From CAZERD01 sp964515405 (GTDB lineage Bacteria; Campylobacterota_A; Desulfurellia; Desulfurellales; CAZERD01): a DNA stretch of 12,581 nucleotides. The notes under the pieces are model-generated. The model had not been told where the DNA came from, did not search any database, and worked only from the letters and a program-made list of their open reading frames with translations. The position numbers and the translations under genes are program-made. Shown piece after piece: positions 7,003 to 12,581 of this stretch (positions are counted from its first letter, which is position 1; the number at the start of each line of letters is the position of its first letter). The stretch lies in NCBI GenBank assembly GCA_964515405.1, contig CAZERD010000046.1, positions 1-12,581 on the forward strand, given 5' to 3'.

Positions 7003-7197
7003 CTAATCTGTAGAATTCTCCCGGGTGGACACACCAACAACATCATAAATAAAACACTTCCCCAGAATACCCGTAGTAAGTACCGCCATACCGCACAACA
7101 TAACAAACCTGCTGTTAACCACGTAGCCACCCAACAGCAATCCCGTACCACTAAACAGTCTTGCCACCCTATCCAAACCACCAACGTTACCCCTCAC
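7003..7197 (-). CDS. Small DUF2892-type (YgaP-like) membrane protein
   Basis: This protein of 64 residues begins RGNVGGLDRVARL, the usual opening of DUF2892 proteins (N-V-G-x-x-D-R-x-x-R), followed by two hydrophobic segments (about 13-26 and 31-46) and a tail around GKCFIYDVVGVSTR that corresponds to the family's usual C-P-hydrophobic-Y stretch. Function of stand-alone members is unknown; in YgaP the domain anchors a rhodanese to the membrane. I choose the GTG at 7197, 6 bases after a near-perfect AGGAGG, over an in-frame TTG at 7200 that lies too close. It is the last gene of the minus-strand run, 13 bp after lepB. The family's typical Pro after the Cys is not present (CFIY here). Confidence 0.75.
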   Translation of the reverse strand: MRGNVGGLDRVARLFSGTGLLLGGYVVNSRFVMLCGMAVLTTGILGKCFIYDVVGVSTRENSTD

Positions 7198-7200
7198 CAA

Positions 7201-7209
7201 TCACCTCCT
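7201..7209 (-). promoter_or_regulatory. Strong ribosome-binding site for the DUF2892 gene
   Basis: AGGAGGTGA complements the 3' end of 16S rRNA over nine bases. It lies directly between the lepB stop (7211) and the GTG at 7197 and decides that start codon. It supports this small gene being real and well translated. Confidence 0.75.
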
Positions 7210-7210
7210 G

Positions 7211-7888
7211 TTACTTAAACGGAGCCTTGGGAATACCTTTGAAAAATCTACTCCACCTGACCCTTGGAGGATTCCATGTCCAAGAACCATATATCAGGAA
7301 AGCCTCCCCCAGCAGATCCCTACTAGGCACAAACCCCCAGTATCTTGAATCATAGGAATTATCCCGATTATCGCCCATCATAAAATATTCCCCTTTCGGC
7401 ACAACTATAGGACCCCAATTATCCCTTGAACCCCCACCCTCGGTGTGCGTTGACACAAACGGAGCATAGCAAGGATCATCTCCCGGTTGAACATGCTTAG
7501 GACATACAAACCCTCCTCTAAAAACAGCCCACTTATCATGGTAAGGCTTACCATTTATATACAACTGCTTGTTAACCATCTTTAGCACATCCCCTGGAAC
7601 CCCAACACACCTCTTTATAAAATCCACAGTAGGATTAGGCGGAAATTTGAACACTACCACGTCACCAACATGTGGGTGACTAACAGGGACAATAACAGAG
7701 TTAATGAATGGAACTCTTATCCCATAGATAAACTTGTTCACAAGTATGTGATCCCCCACAAGCAGTGTGGGTTCCATAGAGGCCGAAGGTATTACAAACG
7801 CTTCCACTATAAATTGCCTTATGAACAGAGCTATAACCAAAGCAATAAGAATAGATTTCACCCAACCGTACAGCTTCCCCTTGTTCAT
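7211..7888 (-). CDS. lepB: Signal peptidase I
   Basis: Signal peptidase I removes signal peptides from exported proteins at the outer face of the inner membrane, including those of the TRAP receptor and nuclease in this window. Counted from the ATG at 7888 (225 residues), there is one N-terminal membrane anchor (about 9-28), the nucleophile S37 in IPSASMEPT, the general-base K92 in DFIKRCVGVPGD, and GDNRDNSYDSRYWGFV at 172-187. The ATG at 7888 has GAGG five bases upstream within the lepA tail. A GTG at 7894 (GTGA overlap with the lepA stop) would add two residues but sits too near the same ribosome site. Directly following lepA is the classic lepA-lepB order. A small insertion around residues 120-160 with two Cys (129, 140) is typical of Gram-negative-type enzymes. 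Confidence 0.96.
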   Translation of the reverse strand: MNKGKLYGWVKSILIALVIALFIRQFIVEAFVIPSASMEPTLLVGDHILVNKFIYGIRVPFINSVIVPVSHPHVGDVVVFKFPPNPTVDFIKRCVGVPGDVLKMVNKQLYINGKPYHDKWAVFRGGFVCPKHVQPGDDPCYAPFVSTHTEGGGSRDNWGPIVVPKGEYFMMGDNRDNSYDSRYWGFVPSRDLLGEAFLIYGSWTWNPPRVRWSRFFKGIPKAPFK

Positions 7889-7890
7889 AC

Positions 7891-9684
7891 TCACCTCAAC
7901 TCCATAAGCTTGATAAATGCTTCCTTTGACACATGAACATCTCCCAGCTCCTTCATTTTCTTTTTTCCCTTCTTTTGTTTTTCAAGAAGTTTCTTTTTTC
8001 TCGTAACATCCCCCCCATAACACTTGGCTAACACATCCTTTCTCAAAGCACTTATCTGTTCTTTAGCTATTATCCGCCCATCTACCTTAGCTTGAAGTCT
8101 TATTTCAAATAATTGTCTTGGTATATATTTCCTCAGGTTCGACAAAACCTCCCTCGCTATCCTGTAGGCCTTCTCTCTGGGCACTATCATCGAAAAAGAA
8201 TCCACTTCCTTACCATTTATCAAAACTACAAGTTTAGTTAAGTTGGACTCCCTGAAACCATCAAACGTATAATCAAAAGAAGCCTCTCCCCTCGAATAGG
8301 ATTTCAGCCTATCATAAAAATCAGCCATCATGCTGGAAAGTGGCAGGAGATACTTTATCATTACCCTGTCCGAAGATATATATAAAACAGATTGTTGCTC
8401 TCCCCTCTCATCCTGCAATAACCTCAGGATACTCCCCACATACCGTGCGGGCGTAATAACCTCTATAGTCACATACGGTTCCAATATGGATGATATCTCC
8501 TGAGGGAACGGCAGCATAGAGGGGTTTGAAATTTCGACTGTCTCTCCATTCTTCTTTTCAACTTGGTAAAGCACAGAAGGGGCTGTAACAACTATATCCA
8601 GACCAAATTCATCTTCAAGTCTCTCCTTGGTGATATACATACTCAAAACTCCAAGAAAACCACACCTAAAACCAAACCCTAAACTTTCCGACCTTTCCGG
8701 CTCTACAAACAAAGAGGCATCATTAAGTTGAAGCTTTTCAAGCCCATTCTTCAAATCTTCATACTGATCTGGCTCCGTAGGGTAGAAACCAGCATAAACA
8801 AAAGGCTTAGGCACCATGAAGCCTTCCAGTGGCTTATCCACAGGACGAGAAACAAGCGTCATGGTATCACCTACCCTTATATCCTTGATGCTCTTTATGT
8901 TTGCTATAACATAACCAACATCACCAACAGCAAGTTCATCGAGTTTTCTAACCTTAGGGGTATACACACCCAACTCCTCCACCTCATACTCTCTACCTGT
9001 TGAGTATATAAGTATCCTGTCACCAATCCTCACAGAACCGTCAAAAACCCTGACAAGAAATACAACGCCCCTGTAATTGTCGTACCAGGAGTCCATTATC
9101 AAGGCCTTAAGCGGTGCACTTCTATCTCCGGAAGGCGGGGGTACCTTTTCAACTATAGTCTCAAGTAGAATGTCTATACCTACATTATTCTTCGCTGAAA
9201 TTGGTATAGCGCCAGAAGCATCTATGCCTACTGCTTCCTCTATCTCCTTTTTTACCTCTTCAACATCAGCGCTGGGTAAATCTATCTTATTTATCACCGG
9301 TATTATTTCAAGATTATGCTCTATGGCAAGATACGCATTGGCAACTGTTTGAGCTTCAACACCCTGTGTTGCATCAACAACCAGTAAGCATCCCTCACAG
9401 GCCGAAAGGCTCTTTGACACCTCATAGCTGAAATCTACATGCCCAGGTGTGTCTATAAGGTTTAGGTAATATTCCTCATTCTTATAATTATACGTGAGCC
9501 TAACGCTCTGAGCTTTAACTGTTATCCCATGTCTCCTCTCAACACTAAGAGTGTCAAGAAATTGTTCTCTCATCTCCCTCTTGGAAAGACCACCGGTGTT
9601 CTCTATAAGCCTGTCAGCAAGCGTACTTTTCCCATGATCTATGTGGGCCACGATTGCGAAGTTTCTAATCCTTCTGAGTTCCAT
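7891..9684 (-). CDS. lepA: Elongation factor 4 (LepA), ribosomal back-translocase GTPase
   Basis: The 597 residues are the normal length of LepA, a translational GTPase that acts on stalled or mistranslocated ribosomes. Motifs: G1 AHIDHGKS at 13-20, G2-region RRHGITVKAQS at 50-60, G3 DTPGH at 78-82 and G4 NKID at 132-135. They are followed by EF-G-like domains and the LepA-specific C-terminal domain, rich in Lys and ending near VSKEAFIKLMEL. Domain IV of EF-G is absent, as expected. The ATG at 9684 has AGGGG six bases upstream and overlaps the end of the ThiD2-like gene by 20 bp. The lepB start follows at once, so the two are likely translated from one message. Confidence 0.98.
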   Translation of the reverse strand: MELRRIRNFAIVAHIDHGKSTLADRLIENTGGLSKREMREQFLDTLSVERRHGITVKAQSVRLTYNYKNEEYYLNLIDTPGHVDFSYEVSKSLSACEGCLLVVDATQGVEAQTVANAYLAIEHNLEIIPVINKIDLPSADVEEVKKEIEEAVGIDASGAIPISAKNNVGIDILLETIVEKVPPPSGDRSAPLKALIMDSWYDNYRGVVFLVRVFDGSVRIGDRILIYSTGREYEVEELGVYTPKVRKLDELAVGDVGYVIANIKSIKDIRVGDTMTLVSRPVDKPLEGFMVPKPFVYAGFYPTEPDQYEDLKNGLEKLQLNDASLFVEPERSESLGFGFRCGFLGVLSMYITKERLEDEFGLDIVVTAPSVLYQVEKKNGETVEISNPSMLPFPQEISSILEPYVTIEVITPARYVGSILRLLQDERGEQQSVLYISSDRVMIKYLLPLSSMMADFYDRLKSYSRGEASFDYTFDGFRESNLTKLVVLINGKEVDSFSMIVPREKAYRIAREVLSNLRKYIPRQLFEIRLQAKVDGRIIAKEQISALRKDVLAKCYGGDVTRKKKLLEKQKKGKKKMKELGDVHVSKEAFIKLMELR

Positions 9685-10102
9685 GTTTTTCCCCTAGCAA
9701 GAACAAGAAGTTTTTCTCAACAGAGTAAAGCTTGTACCTAAACTCTTTGAATAATCTCGCCATTTTTGTATCCCAAAGCTTGTAGAATTCTTCTAAAACC
9801 CTCAACGATTCCTCAGCTCTCTTAAAGTTGGCAACAGCTATATCCATAACTGAATCCCTTGCCATTTCAAACTCACCCTCTAGTACCGTACCCACATCGC
9901 CGTTTGTGTCCCTAACTGAAAGACTGTTAAAGTACTCTTCACCACGTTGGGTAAGCCTCATCCTCATATCCTTCAAAAGCGAGGAAATATCTCCCCTATT
10001 AAGCACAAAACGGGCTATATCCTCAACAACTCTCAGTGCCTCACGCAATCTATTGAAATTGGCATCAACAACCCTCAATGCCTTCTTCTTCTCCTCCTCC
10101 AT
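9665..10102 (-). CDS. Stand-alone ThiD2-like (ThiE N-terminal-type) protein
   Basis: This 145-residue protein matches the domain found N-terminal to thiamine-phosphate synthase (ThiE) in cyanobacteria and some deep-branching bacteria, named ThiD2 and proposed to act as an alternative hydroxymethylpyrimidine-phosphate kinase. Seen here are RVVDANFNRLREALRVVEDIARFVL at about 10-34, the SVRDTNGDVGT motif at 62-72 and AVANFKRAEESLRVLEEF at 89-106. The first and third segments resemble each other (A-N-F-x-R-x-x-E-x-L-R-V-x-E), suggesting an internal duplication of a helical unit. No ThiE part is attached and no thiamine gene is next to it. It overlaps the nuclease gene before it by 28 bp and lepA after it by 20 bp. 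The family match is good, but the enzymatic role is from my memory of that family and is less certain for a stand-alone copy. Confidence 0.7.
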   Translation of the reverse strand: MEEEKKKALRVVDANFNRLREALRVVEDIARFVLNRGDISSLLKDMRMRLTQRGEEYFNSLSVRDTNGDVGTVLEGEFEMARDSVMDIAVANFKRAEESLRVLEEFYKLWDTKMARLFKEFRYKLYSVEKNFLFLLGEKHGTQKD

Positions 10103-10614
10103 AGATCCTCAAACTCCTCCTCATAAACATTGGCTATATCAACCCTGTTTATGATAAGTATATTCTCATCGTTCCTAACAAAGGCACTGGCAGTCCAGTT
10201 AGCTGACCCTGTCTCCACGATGCTGTCATCAAACACAGCAAACTTGTCATGCAATATACCCTTAACACCATACCTGCTGTGTGGTTTGGCAAAAGCAACA
10301 ACAATGCCATGGGACTTCAAATAAGCATATTTGGTGTACTTATTTTCCCCAGGAGTATTGGCGCTTCTATCCAATAATACCCTTACTTTCACACCCCTCC
10401 TCTTAGCCTCCACCAGCGCCTGAGCAAATCGTCTGTTTGTAAAAGAGTACATTGCAACATCTATGGTACGACGAGCATGTTTTATAAGATACACCAACCT
10501 ATACTCCGCAGCATAAGAAGGAGTGAAATAGACTTCTATCTCCCTTGAATAGGAGCTATTCAACAACGGCAAGAAAAAGAGAACAACTACCAGAGGGAAA
10601 ATCTTCCTAAACAT
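10075..10614 (-). CDS. Exported PLD-superfamily nuclease, Nuc/NucT type
   Basis: This 179-residue protein is a single-HKD member of the phospholipase D superfamily, close in layout to the small dimeric endonuclease Nuc and to Helicobacter NucT, which degrade DNA in or outside the periplasm. The motif is H122-x-K124-x4-D129, then G136-S137-x-N139. Upstream blocks DVAMYSFTNRRFAQALVEAKRRGVKVRVLLD (about 52-82) also match the Nuc fold. One HKD per chain means an active dimer. Residues 1-23 form a signal peptide or membrane anchor (MFRKIF then a hydrophobic core). I choose the ATG at 10614, overlapping the guaB stop by 8 bp, because it gives a clean signal peptide. An upstream ATG at 10650 would add 12 residues before it, deep inside guaB. 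The C-terminus ends in six Arg and a His, encoded where the next gene begins. Nuclease rather than lipase activity is inferred from size and motif. Confidence 0.88.
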   Translation of the reverse strand: MFRKIFPLVVVLFFLPLLNSSYSREIEVYFTPSYAAEYRLVYLIKHARRTIDVAMYSFTNRRFAQALVEAKRRGVKVRVLLDRSANTPGENKYTKYAYLKSHGIVVAFAKPHSRYGVKGILHDKFAVFDDSIVETGSANWTASAFVRNDENILIINRVDIANVYEEEFEDLWRRRRRRH

Positions 10615-12058
10615 TGTAATTAGGTGGCTCCTTCGTAATATAAACATCATGCACGTGGCTCTCTACAAGGGAAGCCTGGGTTATCTGTATGAACGTTGTC
10701 TTTGTCCTGAGTTCTTCAATTGTCTTACAACCAACGTAACCCATACCCGATTTCAATCCTCCAACAAGTTGAAAGAGAAAATCCTTTAAATCCCCTTTGT
10801 ATGGAACTCTACCTTCCACCCCCTCCGGTACAAGCTTGTCGCTGTCCTCCTGAAAATACCTATCTCCGCCACCTTTTCTCATTGCACCTATTGAACCCAT
10901 TCCTCTATAGGTCTTATACTTTCTCCCCTGATATATAAGGGATTCGCCCGGTGATTCCTCAACCCCTGCTAGAAGGCTACCTATCATCACCGCAGAAGCT
11001 CCAGCAGCTATGGCTTTAACTATATCCCCAGAAAACTTTATTCCCCCATCCGCTATAATCCTCTTTCCATGGAGATCAGCCTCCTCAGAGCACTCAGAGA
11101 TAGCCGTTATCTGAGGGACACCTACACCTGCAACCACCCTCGTAGTACATATGGAACCAGGTCCTATGCCTACTTTCACAATATCAGCTCCCGCATCACA
11201 TAAACTCCTCACACCCTCCTTCGTTGCTACATTCCCTGCTATAAGCACAACATCCGGGAACCTGAGTTTTATCCTCTCAACCAGATCCAATATATACACC
11301 GAATGTCCATGGGCTGAATCGACCACAAGCACATCAGCGCCCGCACCCACCAGAGCTTCTGCCCTTTCAACGCCATCCCTAGTACCTATGGCCGCTCCCA
11401 CCATAAGCCTACCGTGTATATCCTTGCTTGCCTGTGGATACTGTCTCCTCTTGTTTATATCCTTTATGGTAACAAGCCCTCTGAGCCTAAAACCTTCATC
11501 CACTATAGGTAATTTTTCTATCTTGTTCCTCTTAAGATATTCCTCCGCTTCATCCAAGGTCGTACCAACGGGAGCAGTGACAAGATCATCTTTTGTCATG
11601 ATGGAATCAACCCTCTTTGAATAGTCATGCTCAAACTGAACATCGCGATTCGTTATAATACCTATAAGTTTACCTGTTTCATCAGTTACAGGGATTCCAG
11701 AGATATGATACTGAGCCATGAGGTCCAGTGCATCTCGTATGGTGGCATCCGGTGAAATGGTAACAGGATCCAGTATCATACCACTCTCACTCTTCTTAAC
11801 CCTAACAATCTGCCTGGCTTGCTCCTCTATTGACATGTTTTTGTGAATAATACCCAATCCACCGTTTCTTGCCATCGCTATAGCCATGCGATACTCTGTC
11901 ACGGTATCCATAGCAGCGGATATTATAGGAACCCTTAACTGAAGACGATCTGAGAGATGAGTAGTCGTATCTGCCTCTTTCGGCAAAACGGACGATTTCT
12001 GAGGCACAAGAAGCACATCATCAAACGTTAACCCCATCATTTGTTTTATTTTAAGCAT
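10607..12058 (-). CDS. guaB: Inosine-5'-monophosphate dehydrogenase
   Basis: GuaB oxidises IMP to XMP with NAD+, the first committed step of GTP synthesis in the cytoplasm. At 483 residues it has the normal length. The TIM barrel begins at GLTFDDVLLVPQ (9-20) and is interrupted by two CBS domains (about 95-205) that sense nucleotides. The catalytic loop is GIGPGSICTTR with C304, and the mobile flap has Y384-R385-G-M-G-S. An NAD/IMP site appears around ADGGIKFSGDIVKA (336-349). The ATG at 12058 has AAGGGG seven bases upstream and starts 11 bp after glyS. Its stop overlaps the nuclease start. Note that GTP made by this pathway is used by LepA and IcmF, but the grouping is probably only a housekeeping operon. 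Confidence 0.98.
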   Translation of the reverse strand: MLKIKQMMGLTFDDVLLVPQKSSVLPKEADTTTHLSDRLQLRVPIISAAMDTVTEYRMAIAMARNGGLGIIHKNMSIEEQARQIVRVKKSESGMILDPVTISPDATIRDALDLMAQYHISGIPVTDETGKLIGIITNRDVQFEHDYSKRVDSIMTKDDLVTAPVGTTLDEAEEYLKRNKIEKLPIVDEGFRLRGLVTIKDINKRRQYPQASKDIHGRLMVGAAIGTRDGVERAEALVGAGADVLVVDSAHGHSVYILDLVERIKLRFPDVVLIAGNVATKEGVRSLCDAGADIVKVGIGPGSICTTRVVAGVGVPQITAISECSEEADLHGKRIIADGGIKFSGDIVKAIAAGASAVMIGSLLAGVEESPGESLIYQGRKYKTYRGMGSIGAMRKGGGDRYFQEDSDKLVPEGVEGRVPYKGDLKDFLFQLVGGLKSGMGYVGCKTIEELRTKTTFIQITQASLVESHVHDVYITKEPPNYNV

Positions 12059-12069
12059 AACAGAACCCC

Positions 12070-12581
12070 TTATATCTCCAACTGCCTAAAATCTGCAACC
12101 TTAAGAGCCATGTGCTTTATTCTGTTCAACAATGCCAACCTATTCCTTCTCAAACTCTCATCCTCTTCCATCACCAGAACCCTGTCAAAAAACTTATTTA
12201 TTATATCTCTCATGGAAACCAAAGTATTAAGCACACCCTGGTAATCATCTGCCCGTATATTTTTAAGCTCCAACTCAGCACTTCTTACACTTACAAGCAA
12301 AGCTCTCTCCTCCTCATCCTTAAGGAGTGACTCATCAACCTCCATTCCACTGAACCCCTCGGGCACTATATTGAACACCCTCTTTATGGAAAATCTATAA
12401 GCTTTATCTCGATCATGTCTCACAAAATCGCTCAATGCCCTAAGCCTTAAATACGCATCAAACACATCCCTAAATCCAGCAACCACCACACCAGATATAA
12501 CATCATGGGGAAACTCAGACATATGACTGAAAAACCTGGCTTTAATGAAATCCATTACCTCACCTACAGATACTGTCCTAC
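12070..12581 (-). CDS. glyS: Glycyl-tRNA synthetase beta subunit (3' end only, runs off the right edge)
   Basis: The visible 169 residues are the C-terminal end of the beta chain of the bacterial two-subunit (alpha2-beta2) glycyl-tRNA synthetase, which binds tRNA-Gly through an anticodon-binding helical domain. Support includes VMDFIKARF near the start, RALSDF...IKRVFNI in the middle, and the closing INKFFDRVLVMEEDESLRRNRLALLNRI...ADFRQLEI, a very conserved ending. The frame is open to the window edge with no start in sight; the ATG at 12555 is internal. About three quarters of the gene (normal length near 690 residues) lies outside. It is the upstream gene of the run and may hold its promoter further right. 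Confidence 0.95.
   Translation of the reverse strand, partial: RTVSVGEVMDFIKARFFSHMSEFPHDVISGVVVAGFRDVFDAYLRLRALSDFVRHDRDKAYRFSIKRVFNIVPEGFSGMEVDESLLKDEEERALLVSVRSAELELKNIRADDYQGVLNTLVSMRDIINKFFDRVLVMEEDESLRRNRLALLNRIKHMALKVADFRQLEI

Noticed and set aside
6985..7012. CTAAGC direct repeat at the convergent junction as a terminator
   Set aside because: The two copies are in direct and not inverted orientation, so they do not form a stem.
10615..10650. Upstream start of the nuclease at 10650
   Set aside because: It would put 12 extra residues before the signal peptide and extend the overlap with guaB to 44 bp.
11151..11624. Plus-strand 157-residue frame inside guaB
   Set aside because: It is a shadow of the guaB coding frame; its low-complexity Ser/Pro/Thr-rich content is typical of an antisense frame.

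Overview
The window comes from a bacterium, most likely Gram-negative: it has a TRAP transporter with an exported periplasmic binding protein, a type I signal peptidase and a two-subunit-type glycyl-tRNA synthetase. Base composition is moderately AT-rich, and AGA, AGG and ATA codons are frequent, a bias common in thermophiles. I cannot name the genus. Desulfobacterota-like or related anaerobes would fit, but this is a weak inference. No mobile elements, CRISPR arrays, tRNA or rRNA genes were seen.

There are three blocks. (1) Positions 1-1105, minus strand: the first third of a fused B12-dependent acyl-CoA mutase of the IcmF type, running off the left edge. (2) Positions 1274-7001, plus strand: a tight six-gene operon. 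In order it encodes an HMG-CoA lyase-like enzyme, an IclR-family regulator, a CaiB/BaiF-family CoA-transferase, and a TRAP transporter (binding protein, small membrane subunit, large membrane subunit). It is divergent from icmF across a 168-bp control region. (3) Positions 7003-12581, minus strand: a compact housekeeping run, in transcription order glyS (3' end only), guaB, a secreted PLD-superfamily nuclease, a ThiD2-like small protein, lepA, lepB and a DUF2892-type membrane protein. Most neighbours overlap or lie within 15 bp. Blocks 2 and 3 converge with their stop codons one base apart.

The operon in block 2 reads as a self-contained acid-use module. A TRAP system would bring in an organic acid, the CoA-transferase would make its CoA thioester, the lyase would cleave that thioester (for example to acetyl-CoA plus pyruvate or acetoacetate), and the IclR protein would sense the acid or a product. 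A 3-hydroxy-3-methyl dicarboxylate such as citramalate or 3-hydroxy-3-methylglutarate is the best guess for the substrate. This is inference from gene content, since specificity cannot be read from sequence alone.

Regulatory points of note: the operon has a perfect-consensus promoter (TTGACA, 17 bp, TATAAT) whose predicted transcription start falls on the ATG of the lyase gene, implying a leaderless mRNA. A strong 8-bp hairpin separates the binding-protein gene from the membrane-subunit genes. Two TAGAATTT motifs lie 41 bp apart in the divergent control region and are operator candidates.
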